NCBI GenBank assembly: GCA_026120035.1
Contig: JALRME010000013.1
Location: 1-64,000 of the forward strand
Direction: 5' to 3'
DNA from: Coleophoma eucalyptorum
Lineage: Eukaryota; Ascomycota; Leotiomycetes; Helotiales; Dermateaceae
DNA length: 64,000 nt
The notes under the pieces are model-generated. The model saw nothing but the letters and a program-made list of their open reading frames with translations. It was not told the DNA's origin and made no database searches. Positions 1-10,551 of the stretch are shown here, piece after piece (position 1 is the stretch's first letter; each line of letters starts with the position of its first letter). A program made the position numbers and the translations under genes.

Positions 1-97
1 CTTACGCATACTGTCTTGGGTCACATGACATGTGTTTGATCACATGACATATATCTGGATTCCCAATTGTCTATTCTGAGCATGTCAGGTTCTTACA
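1..97 (-). mobile_element. LTR fragment of retrotransposon family L1, cut by the window edge
   Basis: Read on the minus strand this begins TGTAAGAACCTGAC, the same terminus as the LTRs at 9,964 and 15,701. It shares the doubled cacatgacat motifs and the segment ggattatccaattgt-like stretch with the copy at 15,442 to 15,701. Only the 5' part of the LTR lies in the window. Assignment as an LTR rests on the TG...CA ends seen in the fuller copies. Confidence 0.55.
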
Positions 98-99
98 GT

Positions 100-1060
100 T
101 TCTCCTTTTTAGGGTTGGTATAATAGGCTTAAAATAAGCTAAATAAGCGAATATATAGATATCAGAAACTAAGGAACCTTATATACGCGAGCAAGTTGGA
201 AGCAACTAAGAGGGGCTGTTTAAAATGTCAAAATCTAAGAGATAAGTAACCCCCCCCCCCTTGAGACTCCCATATACTAGACGAAACCCCTATATTAAGC
301 AAAAAACCAGTGGTTAAACCAGTGGTTAACTAGTGGGTGGTTTTTCAGATTTTCAAAAAACCAGCCCATATGGGTAGAAACCAGTGGGTTGTTTATAAAT
401 AGTATACCGATTATGTTTGTATCACAAACAGAATAGGTATCAAATCAACCTCCGGTGTAATACAATCATGGTGTAACGATCTTCCAAACACGTGCAGGTG
501 GTATAATAATGTTCCAACAAGTTTCTTGATATATTAAATATATAGACTCGTAGTTAGATTTAAACCCGACTTAGATTGGTGTGAAACCTAAATCAAATCC
601 GATTTAAATGATATTTAGGTTGTATACCAAAACCATAAAAACTAACCCAAACCAGTGGGTAGTTTTTTATTTTTTCCAAACTAGTAACTAGATTATTACA
701 TAGTAGCTAATCATTATGACGAAATTCCGGGGGGCCTCTGACTCTCGACTTTGACTTTAAATTTCGACTTTAATTTTAGAAGGCCCACGACCCCTCTTTA
801 TTACTGTCGACTTGTTCGCTTCTACACAGTTTCTTAGTCTATTATACTTATGGATTTGCTTATTTGGTTTGTTACTATACTAAGTCTAAAAAGAGAGATT
901 CACAAAATCCATAGTCGAAATCGAGAGTCAGAATCCAAGAGACCTCGCCTCCCTTCTTTGGGATTAGTTCCTTGTACTACACAAAACCACTATATTGAGC
1001 GAAAAACCAGCGTGTGGATTACAAGTTGAAACCCCAGTCCATGATGGATTCCCATGTCGA
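100..1060. repeat. R1 repeat: one plus-oriented and one minus-oriented partial copy
   Basis: Bases 100 to 420 repeat, in the same order, blocks found at about 11,000 to 11,450: the gagcaagt.ggaagcaacta block, a run of C, then ccagtggttaaaccagtgg and the cagattttcaaaaaaccagcc block. Bases 700 to 1,040 carry the same blocks on the opposite strand. The two halves face each other. Coding sequence is absent and stop codons are frequent in all frames, as in sequence decayed by repeat-induced point mutation (inferred, not computed). Confidence 0.65.
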
Positions 1061-1865
1061 AATGTCTAGTAAAGGTGAGAGGTAAGTTTTTTTATATTTT
1101 AGAGAATTTTTATTGTCCATACTCTTTTTGAATAGGTCTATAGATGTATATATATACATGTTCATACACACACACATTATCTAAGGTGGTTGGGGAATGT
1201 GTTTATCACATGATCAGAGAGCCTTTCCGGAACCAAGCCTGATCTGTCTTTCACTTTCAACATCCCAGTACGCAGCTTACTTTTATTAGATGGTTAGATG
1301 TATACATAGGGTGGTAGTACTGTATGTCGTGGGCTATAGTAGCTATTTAAATACCTTTGAATTAGCTTAATTTAACTATATACGTAGATCAAAGTCGGTT
1401 TAAATTTGACTTAGGTTTAAATTAGATCTTAATTGAACAAATTTAAGGCCAAACCTTAAACTAAGTTTGCTTTAAATATAAATTAAGTCTAAAGCCGTCA
1501 CTAGACTCACCCACTGTCTACTGTTATCAAGTCCGACTTAAGCCTAGATCAAATAGATTGGAATTTTAGCTTAGATCCGCTCCAGATCCAACTTATATCT
1601 TGCTACGGCTAGATTTGAGTTATATGTAGGGTGGCAGCAATGTAACGTTCATTTTCGGGCCTGAAATGTACTACTGTATTATGGATCTATAATATTTCCC
1701 CGGTATAAAGCTTAATAAATAAAAGCCGTGGCCTGATTCGGTTTATTTTACGTGTTAGGCTAGGTTTGGGTTGGCCATATGAAGTATTGAACCATATAAT
1801 TTGGGTTATGTTTTCAACTTTAATTCCAGTCATTCAACTACAACATCGTCACACCCTGTCTCAAC
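1061..1865. other. AT-rich gene-free stretch downstream of the ankyrin gene
   Basis: No supportable gene. The stretch is rich in ttaaattt- and aatttaggtt-like words also seen at 11,870 to 12,330 and 13,000 to 13,340, so it is probably decayed repeat sequence plus the 3' flank of the ankyrin gene. Confidence 0.5.
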
Positions 1866-4800
1866 TTACCCAAAAAGTCTGTTCCACAAGTTTTCTGATC
1901 TACTGTGCCTCAGTACCTGCTCCTTGGATGAGGACTTCCTCCGATGAGTCTTTTTATGCCTGCGCGTCCGAGATGATTGCTTCTCGGGGGTTACTGGCAG
2001 GGCTTCTCCAATTTCTTTTCCTGGTGGCAAGCAAACAACTTGAAGCTCTGTCATGGTTTCTTTGGTAGAGTTTACCAATGGTATAGTGGTCATGGAATTT
2101 CTTGATTGTGCCTCTATAGCACCCAGCAAATTACTGCTCGATTGGTAGTTCTGCTTGCTTTCGCCTATTAGTGCCGGGTGAGGATCAATTTCATCCTCGA
2201 TTCCAGATCCATCAACTACTGCAGGACGGCGGTATGTCATTGGTCCAGGCTCCATTTCATGTTCCAGTGGGTGCTGCCGTGCATTGTCACCATCCTGATA
2301 ATTGCCATGAACACTTAATGGCTTGTCCGCATTCTCGCAAGCAATTGTTGGCAGAGCATCATTCAATGTTTGGCCTTGCCTGGCCTGGGAAGCTACAGGT
2401 TGAGTGCTCGCGTCAACGTCTGTGAGCCCAGTCTGCAGATATCCTAACCTAGTAATACTTTCTCGTGAAGGGGTACCAGTAAGGACAGTAAGACTCGGCT
2501 GACTTTCGTTTGGCAGCCGTGCGATAGCCACTTTAACGTCTGGTGAAAGTGCTGAAACATTTTCAGGTTGTGTGGCTATCGGGTTCTGCTCCTGGAAGCT
2601 ATACTCAGGGTTGGAGGAAACTCGGGTATCGAATGTGCTATATGTACTAGCAGAGTTCGGACGAGGTATTTGCTTCGCGAACTCGATAGGCAATTTAAGA
2701 TCAGGCATCTTCAGGATTAGAGCATTTGCAATTTTGCGCTCAGTTTCAGAAGGATTTCGCAACATTCTTCCTCGGTTCAAGCGGAGTTCATCCTCTATAT
2801 CTTGCAGCTCCCAATCTCTCTCCTGCGTCAGGAGCAACTCTACCAACTCAAGTCTGTCACTATTGATGGCAATAGTCAATGGCGTTGCACCAAGGAGGTC
2901 TTTGGTGTTCAAAGGAATGCCGGTGCTTATTAAGTATCTGGCCACCTCCAACTCGTTCTTTTCAACAGCGGTATGGAGAGCATTACGGCCTCGAATATTC
3001 GTTGCATAGATATCGGCATTGTGCTTGATCAGGAGTTCGGCCATAGGTACGCTGGTGGCGAAATGAAGAGCTGGCGAATCGTGAGAGCCACATCTAGCAT
3101 TGAGATTGTATGTACCGGGTTTCAAAAACTGATTGACATGCGCCAAGGAATCCAGAGCTACTGCTAAACAAAAGGCGTCCATATTGCTGCGTTTCTCCCG
3201 TCTCCCAACAATAGCACCTCTTCCAAGTAGACCCGAGACCACCCCAATATTCCAAGAATCGACGGCGTGCCAAAGTGGAGGGGCACATCGACCATCATCA
3301 AGAATAGCGCCATAATTAAGCAGCTGGATGACGGAGGAATGAGAATGACATCGTATTGCCAAGCCTAGCGCGTTCATGCCTGAAAAAGTAAGAGGCAATG
3401 TCGAGGCACCATTTTCCAGTAAGGTCAGAACGACATCAAAATGTCCTCCTGCAGCAGCCATATGAAGTGGGGTCTCACCTAATACATTGAGGCTCTCAAG
3501 TCCTCCATTGTACCGAAGAAGCAGTTTGACAATAGAATTGAGACCGAGAGACGCACCTAGGTGCAGTGGTGTATGTCTGTAAAATTCGCGAGCATCAGGA
3601 ATTGCGCGTCTACTCAATAGCAGCTTAACAACTTCTTCAGACCCCGATTGCACCGCATGATGCAGGACTGTGGCCTGGCTCCTATCTCGGTGATTTACAT
3701 GTGATCCATGGTCAAGCAAAACCGTGGTAATTGGAATTGACCGGTGGGACACCGCAAGGAATAGAGCTGTGATTCCCTGCCAATCTGTCGCATCGACCTC
3801 TGCACCATGGTCAAGCAAATACTGCACACATGCCGTCTGCTGACCCCAGGCAGCTACTAGAAGTGGTGTGGCAGCATAGTCGTTCTTGGCCTCGATGTCT
3901 GCTCCCTTCACCAGAAGTGCGTCTAGGATCGAAATATGACCCCAGATTGCGGCAACATGTATCGGCTGCCAACCTTGTCCGCCACAATTGTGGACATCAC
4001 CTCCTCGCGCTAAGAGTGACTCTACGATCTCAAAGTGGTCTCTCCCAGCAGCTGCTTGATGTAGGGGAGTGACCCCACAATCGTCAACTACCCCAATAGA
4101 GGCACCATACTCTATGAGCAAGTTGATCATAGAACGAGCTTTTTTTTCCACAGCGATATGAAGTGCACACTTTCCATCGACCATCAATGTGTTGGGGCTT
4201 ATACCTCGAGAAAGTAGGATTCGTACCTCAATCTCGTCATTGTCTCGTACAGCCGTAATTAGGGGTCTTGTCAACCGCGTACATCTGTAGTCAAGCTCTT
4301 CTGCGGTAGACTTCGCAGCTAGACACCAGTCGCGAAATCTTTGCTGTTCACGGCTGGCAAAATTTCGGGGTAGGTTGGACTTACTAGATGTAAGTATTAC
4401 CTCGAACCCAATCCCTTTTAACTCTTTTCGTAGTCCATGCCATTCTTTTTCCTTTGCTTTGTCAAGTGCTGCATAGAGCTCACCTCCGGTAGCTTGCGGA
4501 AGTAGCGTATTAAGACCATGCCCAAAAGTGGACCTTTGGGAACTAGGCTGGCCAATTGACAATGAACTTTCGAGAGTCATGTTAAATGTGCTACCCGGTT
4601 CATATCTTGGTAAGCTTGACAATTCAAAATTGCTTAGGAGAGGCCTCGATGCTCCGGGATAGTGTTGCCGTATGCGATCAAGATAATCCTGCAGTGTCGA
4701 AGCTTGCGCAGCTGTGATGATTCCAGACTTGTGGACTGGTAGACCAAGCTCAGATGAATCATGATGTTCAGGGCCTTTGAGGTGCTCGGAAGGCCCTTTG

Positions 4801-5419
4801 TGGTGGTCAGTAATGTTCGCATAGAGACTTTGCCCCGTGGAAAGTTTTACGATGGGTTCAGGTTTGTCTGGAAAATCAAAGTATTCGGACTCTGACGATG
4901 TGCTAGATGCCAATGATGATCCAATACCGGTGTTGAGTATTTTTAAGTCTCTACCATTAGATGATATTTCAATGTTATCAGGCAAAACAATCTCTGGTTC
5001 TGGTGAGCCTTTCTCATCATTATCCATAGAAGTTTCGGGCGTTTTAGTGATTCGAGCAATTGCTTCCAGTAGCAGAAATACTTGTTGCTCGGTGAGCGCA
5101 ATTGGATTCACCCCTAGGTTCTTCAAGGACCTTTCGAACTCTCGCCATGCCAACCATTCTGATTGCTCCTCCGGTGGCACACGCGTCTTCCTTTTTCTCG
5201 AAAGATTTACACTATCGGCCAGTATATCTGGGTAACGATTAGTGTGATATGTGCACAAACACAATTTAAATTATGCCCACTGATGATTTGTATATCTCTT
5301 CCAGCATTATGTCCGTCTCCAATGTACGAAGCTCCACCTTGTGTGTTGAAATTTCCGGAATAAATGCGATCATAGTGGAAGGGGTGGTCTTCTAATGGTG
5401 ACTGTGGTTGGTATGGCAT
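1866..5419 (-). CDS. ankyrin-repeat protein with N-terminal amyloid-like signalling motif
   Basis: Two exons, 5419-5281 and 5227-1866, predict 1,166 residues. The 53-base intron has donor GTGGGC, a CACTAATC branch region and a CAG acceptor, and keeps phase. The open frame reaching 5,264 starts at TTG, so the ATG at 5,419 is preferred. Residues about 17 to 46 hold YSGNFNT, GG, Y.G and NAGRDI, matching the C-terminus of the divergent hydrolase. Residues about 47 to 365 are low-complexity or unrecognised. Residues about 367 to 846 contain roughly 14 ankyrin repeats (for example TPLHQAAAGRDH and TPLHMAAAGGHF). The tail is Ser-rich and very basic. I see no P-loop or NACHT segment. Inferred role: cytoplasmic receptor or scaffold that nucleates the partner hydrolase. 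The frame is intact although surrounded by decayed repeats. Ankyrin assignment is firm; the signalling role is inference. Confidence 0.85.
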
Positions 5420-5940
5420 CGGTTCCTACTCTTCAGTACAGACGGCGCAAAGGTGAAATCAACAATCCAAGCATCCAGGTGCCAAAAGCCATGGGCGTGT
5501 TGCTTTATTTGACAAAGCTATGATGGATGACCAGTTGCTTAAGAGGCTATACGCATTATTTGGCTGCAGACTTGAGGAAGTCATATGATGGGTACTTCGC
5601 TAGGGATCTCAAAAATATATGAAGGCTCGTACAGATTGTATTCTACATCTTGGGCAGCCATCTATTGATGAAGATGAAGGGAAGAAGGAGCTGAATCAAT
5701 TCAAGCACATCTATTTCCAATGTTGCGAGGCTGTGTAAACGCCGTGGCTTACTCAATTATGCAAGGACGAGGCAAAGCGATGAAAACCAGCTGACACTCC
5801 GCAGATAAGATAACAACTCAGGAGGGACTAGCTCTACTCCCAAGGAGGTTTCCACAAACATACACACCCACACACTCTTTCTCTCTGTTGGCAGCAAAGG
5901 TTGAACGCGCAGCAAAAAGACAAGTTTGATATCCCGAAGT
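5420..5940. promoter_or_regulatory. shared divergent promoter of the ankyrin/hydrolase pair
   Basis: The two start codons are 521 bases apart and face outward, so both genes probably draw on this interval. It is not empty of coding character: plus-strand codons from about 5,513 to 5,736 read as a protein-like stretch with only two internal stops (a TGA and a TAG), which looks like a gene relic. No operator was identified. Confidence 0.5.
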
Positions 5941-7186
5941 ATGCCTGAGCCCTCCAATTTCAAAGAGCAATACGGGTTACTCGTGCTCGCAAGCCCCGCC
6001 AATTCAGCTGTTGAGTAGGTCACCCCCCCTCCCCAATTAAACCTTCTCATCCCTAATAAGCAAGGCTGACATTATGAAGTATAGTCTTTATCCACGGACT
6101 AACAGGAAATCGGGAAGATACATGGACTCACAAAGACTCAAAGAACTTTTGGCCTCAAGCACAATTGCCAATCGATTTACCGAAAGCACGTATCTTAACG
6201 TTTGGCTACGACTCCGACATTGTTCGGGTTGTTAGTACTACATCTTCTAATAATCTGCGAGACCATGGAAACTCTCTTGCCAACCAGCTTGCTATTTTCC
6301 GGAAGAGGTCGAAGGCACAGCACCGCCCTCTCCTTTTCGTTGCTCATAGCCTTGGAGGACTAGTAGTCGAGCAGGTAGTACAGCCCTTAAGAAGCTCGAT
6401 ACCGCACTACTGATATCTGCTTAGGCACTTCTGATATGCCGAGGTGCTGCCGAGGATCATCTAAATTCTGTTCTTGAGAGTACCTACGGCATTGTTTTCA
6501 TGGGCACTCCTCACCTCGGCTCCAACCTGGCGAGATGGGGAAAGATTCTAACTGGGGTAGCTAGTATTGTCAAGAAGAGCAACAGTGAAATTGTTGGTGT
6601 TCTGAAGCCAGGTTCGGAAATGCTTGCAAATCTTCAGCAAGAGTTTCATACCATGATGAACTCGCGCACTAAGCAAAGCAAACCTGTAATTAAGATTTTT
6701 TGCTTCTTCGAGGAGCTTCCTATGATCGGGATTGGTGAGGTAAATTTCTGCTTGACTTCCGAGGAAGGCTAGTACTAACAGACCGGTCTCCAGATCGTAC
6801 CAAAGCACTCTGCTATCCTGCCCGCATATCGCTGCCAAGCTATACATGCTAATCATGTCGATATGGTAAGGTTTTATGGCTCGAATGATGCTGGTTACAT
6901 TTCCGTCTCAAGTGAACTTTGGCTCTGGGTTAACGAACTTGAAGAGGCCAGCGATTTATCACAATTGGCGCAGGCAAGTGAAGAGTCAATTCCAGACACT
7001 GCAGATGTGCGCCGAAGAAGAGCGATAAGGTTTGCAAACATGTCTGATATCATTGGAAGCAAGGCTAGCAACTCGAGTTCAGTCTACTCTGGTAATTTTA
7101 ATACTGGTGGAGGTCCTCTGTATACTGGCACACAGAATGCAGGCCGCGACCTTATCAATGGATCTTTATCCACGGGTTCTCGTTGA
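5941..7186 (+). CDS. SesB-like alpha/beta hydrolase with C-terminal amyloid-like motif
   Basis: Four exons, 5941-6014, 6080-6374, 6425-6739 and 6794-7186, predict 358 residues. All three introns (65, 50 and 54 bases) have GT-AG ends and the phases agree. The second intron removes an apparent frameshift and stop. Residues 25-32 (DIVFIHGL) form the oxyanion-side motif, FVAHSLGG places the nucleophile at Ser115, MGTPHLG follows at about 149-155, and His249 in HANHVDM is the likely catalytic His. This order is that of SesB-type putative lipases found in fungal incompatibility loci. Residues about 325-349 carry YSGNFNTGGG and NAGRDL, shared with the N-terminus of the neighbouring ankyrin protein. 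Expected role: an effector activated by motif templating, acting on lipid or ester substrates; the substrate is unknown. Hydrolase fold is firm; cell-death role is inference. Confidence 0.88.
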
Positions 7187-8032
7187 GAAGAGTAAAGCTA
7201 ACCACCGATTTATTTTTGATATTAGAACAGTTTTACCAGTTAGGCCTTGGTCCGACCGGTTTGATTTCTTACAAATACCCGAGAAATTTCCCGAGCCTCC
7301 ACGGATGTTCAATGAAGAGGAACCGTTGCTGGTTACTATATAATTACGGGATATACTTACCATCACATAGCATATATATTTTAATGTACTAAGGCAGTAA
7401 TTTGCGAAGAAGTTTATACCGAGAAACTTATACATCCGTAGTATACCTATTACTCCTTTATATCATTCAACTTCCCCTCGCCTTCTTGATTTATCGCCTG
7501 GGAGTTATGACTTCCTAGCTCGCTAAAATACAGCCTTTTGCTTTAGACATTAAATATAATAACAACAACAACATATGAATACAAGAGGAAAAGAACAGTA
7601 TCCTGAAGATATCCGCAGCCCACATGCTAGGTACTTCTATATGTACCACTAATACCAAATGCCAGTCCGCCATTGAAAGCTCTCTCATCCGTAGCCTATA
7701 GTAGACACACTTTAGCAGCACTTAAGCGGCGTATTACATATTTTGGGCGCCAACTTTATCTTCACATAGACATTTTCAGCATTAGCCTGTCTGGGGTTGA
7801 GCATGCTAAGAAGGTTACTATAGTATTTATACTGTACCCCTCCTGCCTTTGCGTTCTAGTAGAGCTAGTCCAAAGTGGCAAATTTTCAAAATATAAAGAA
7901 AGACTAGGCGTTCAAAAGCACGCCCCTGCAACGACAAATATATAGTAGCTTATAGGTAAAGATAAGTACTATACGTATCTACTATTATACTTAAGTACTA
8001 CGTTGTTCACTAAGTACCGTAAATGCCCTAAG
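7187..8032. other. gene-free 3' flank of the hydrolase
   Basis: AT-rich sequence with short frames only (for example 7,673-7,945) that have no recognisable domain and no supporting splice context. It runs into the R1 copy at 8,033. I see no gene. Confidence 0.5.
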
Positions 8033-8590
8033 CTGCGCAGGTAGATTTTTTGAAAATCTGAAAAACCGCCCACTGGTTAACCACTGGCTTAACCACAATT
8101 TTTTGGCTTGTTATAGAGGTCTCGTCTAGTATATGGGGATCTCAAGGGGGGGGGGGGGTTATCTCTTAGATTTTGACCATCAATTTCAACTTTAGACTCT
8201 GACTCTTAATTTCGACTTTAAATCTCTTCTCTTAGATTTTGACTCTTAATTAATAAGTACATTGAATTCTAACCCTCGATACTAACCCTCGATACTGATC
8301 CTCGATACTAACTTTCGACTCTAACTTTCGATCTCAGCTCTTGATTTTGAATTTAATTTTAAACGGCCTCTACTAGTTGCTTCCGACTTGTTCAAAGTCG
8401 AAAAATCAAGAGTCAGATTCTAAAGTTGAAATAGAAAGTTGGATTCTACGGTTTAAGGCCAAAACCCACTGGGTTTTCGTCCCAATGGTTAACCAGTGGT
8501 CTGGTTACTAGGTTGAAACCCACCCACTGGTCTGGTCTGGTTTTATGGGTGGTCTGGTTTTTCTGGTTTTGGTAGGCTGCCCTCTCGAAG
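8033..8590 (-). repeat. R1 repeat, inverted partial copy
   Basis: Begins with CTGCGCAG and carries, in mirror order, every block of the copy at 10,566-11,489: the cagattttcaaaaaa block, ccagtgggt blocks, a G13 run at 8,146-8,158, agattttgactctta words, the cttccgacttg block near 8,384 and the ccaaaacc end near 8,570. It is shorter than its partner, so internal deletions are likely. Together with the plus-oriented partial copy at 100-420 it flanks the ankyrin/hydrolase pair in opposite orientation. Confidence 0.7.
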
Positions 8591-9963
8591 TCGGACCATA
8601 TGATACTTGTCTTAAAGGTTTAATAGGTATCTCCACCTTTCCTATGCTTATTCTAGTCACCAAGAGCACGGGCTAATTCAGGTGGTTATGTATATATAGT
8701 TTCGAAGGAATTGCCTACTCGGGAATCTCATTTATTTAGAGGCCCTCTACCAGTACATAGTAGCTTAGTCCTAGCTTAATACGGTATTGACGCCTAAGAG
8801 CCTACTTAAGTCTTAAACTTTAATTTTAGACTCCCTCTAAGTTTTCATATGGCAAAGCTTTAAGAAAACAACTAACTTACTAGACAACCGAAAAAATACA
8901 TAGTAGTATACATATAAGAGGCCGCCAATATATATATATATATATATATATATAGTAAGTTATTAATTTAAGTTCAAATCTAACCTAAGCCTAAAAGTAT
9001 ATCAACTTACTCATAGTGTAGTAGTTAGAATTTCCTATACTGTATAGCACGTACCTAGTTCATAATCTAAGCCTGTTTTAAATACCAGATCGTGTTCAAA
9101 TCCCAAGCCGTAGTAAGGCTCTAAACCCTTTTTCTTCTCAGTATAGATTTTTGTATAGTAAGCAGCATATAAATCGCGGCTTAATCTACCTAGATTAAGC
9201 CGTAGTCTTCACTAGGACTTAAACTAAGCTTATACTAGCTGGAGTGAGTACTGAAACTAGAATAGCTACCGAATAAATCTACCCTATATATTGATAGATA
9301 TAGTACTATAATCTATATATACTATAAGTAGTCTAAATAAACTTAGAATCTCCTTTAAATATAACCTAAGTCTACTGCTGCGCTTTGTTTTATAGTACTT
9401 AAAGTAGTACCAAACTTATAGGTACTTACATGTAGAAGAAATACCTTGCTGTCTTCTTATTTTTCTTGTATTACTGATTAGGTCCTCCTTATTTACCTAC
9501 GATACAGGCAATACTGCTGTTCCTTCGAATACATATAAGATAATGTACTTTCAAGTGGCTCACTCACCTCTGTAAGGGATGGAGCTCACACCTACCTACT
9601 TTCATAACTACCTAATATAGGTATATGCTGCAATGTCTTTGCCGTTTTAAGCCCCTGGTGAAATAGTATTTACCAAGAGGGCCGCATACTAGGTACATAG
9701 GTAGTTGCTAAAATATGAGGTCATCTACGGTGGGCTAGATGCTTCTCTTATCAATATAGCGCAAAAGTCGCATCGGAACAGCCTACAGACCATGCAACTA
9801 TGCGTAAAGGCTGCGAAATAAGGGACTGGTACTATGTCTTCCCCTACAGCTCCCGCTATTACTACCATAGCAACATCGGCACATGTGGCTACCAGAGTAT
9901 TTCGGTTACCACCAATACCGTCGATTATATCGAATCTCCTCTCACATTGTGTTAGACCCCTCG
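8591..9963. other. decayed repeat DNA between inverted R1 copies
   Basis: No gene seen. Contains a TA dinucleotide run at about 8,930-8,954 and words such as ctaaacttagac... and taagcttaga... shared with 13,680-13,760 and 16,270-16,350, pointing to another unclassified old repeat. A gttcaaatccc word near 9,090 resembles a tRNA B box but lacks a matching A box. Confidence 0.4.
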
Positions 9964-10283
9964 TGTAAGAACCTGATCTACCCAGATGTCATAATTGGAT
10001 TATCCAGTATATATGACACGTGATCTTTTGTGTCCTTCATACGAGACCTATAAAATTCGGGTCAATATAAGGTTATTGTGCTCCCAAACACATGTATCCT
10101 GCCTTTGATCAAACCTGTGTCTTTACACCTCCATCGTTTTACCAATCTTTTGAAGGAAAATGCAAATATACATTAGCATATCAACTTCCACCGTTAAATC
10201 ATCCTGAAATTGAATTTCTTAAAATAAATGGTGATAACGAACCCAACAAGCTTTACATTCACTATCTAACATATCGAATCTGA
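9964..10283 (+). mobile_element. LTR (shortened) plus start of internal region, family L1
   Basis: The LTR runs from TGTAAGAACCTGATC to GCTCCCAAACA at 10,090, about 127 bases, versus 260 in the copy at 15,442-15,701. It is followed by the same internal sequence (atcctgcctttgatcaaacc) as that copy. From 10,092 a 63-codon open stretch starting MYPAFDQTCVFTP is probably the beginning of a gag-like region, because the opposite-strand copy near 15,400 can be read into related residues (PAFDQTCV). No integrase or reverse transcriptase follows, so the element is truncated. Confidence 0.5.
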
Positions 10284-10551
10284 ATCAGCTTATGCTGTTT
10301 TTAGGGCAGTGCCTAGTATAGCCATTAGAGGGGTCCTACATCAAAATAATGAAAGTGAGAGGAGTATAAGCTCTTAATTAATTTTCTAACTTTAGAGGAG
10401 GATTGCAAGTGTATATATACATGTGTGTATGTGTCAGTCTATAGGCGGTTGGAATGAGTCGATCACCTGATCAGGAAGCTTATCAAGAGTCAAGCCTGAT
10501 TTCATCATCTCTGATCTTAACAGCCTAGTAATGACGATGGAGTTTTTTCTT
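10284..10551. other. short gene-free AT-rich stretch
   Basis: No gene seen. A tgtatatatacatgtgtgtatgtgt segment near 10,410 resembles one near 1,148-1,175, each followed by a similar ggttgg...gatcac-ctgatcag block, so this is a further dispersed repeat. Confidence 0.4.

Noticed and set aside
5228..5280. Start of the ankyrin protein at 5,264
   Set aside because: That codon is TTG and lies inside a good intron; the ATG at 5,419 with a 53-base intron gives the motif-bearing N-terminus.
6375..6424. Apparent frameshift and stop in the SesB-like gene
   Set aside because: A 50-base GT-AG intron with a CTGAT branch-like site removes both and joins VVEQ to ALLICRGAAE in phase, so the gene is intact.
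7673..7945. 90-codon plus-strand frame after the hydrolase
   Set aside because: No recognisable protein features, AT-rich, no splice context.
9070..9110. tRNA-like B-box word gttcaaatccc
   Set aside because: No A box, acceptor stem or cloverleaf could be drawn; the sequence is decayed repeat.
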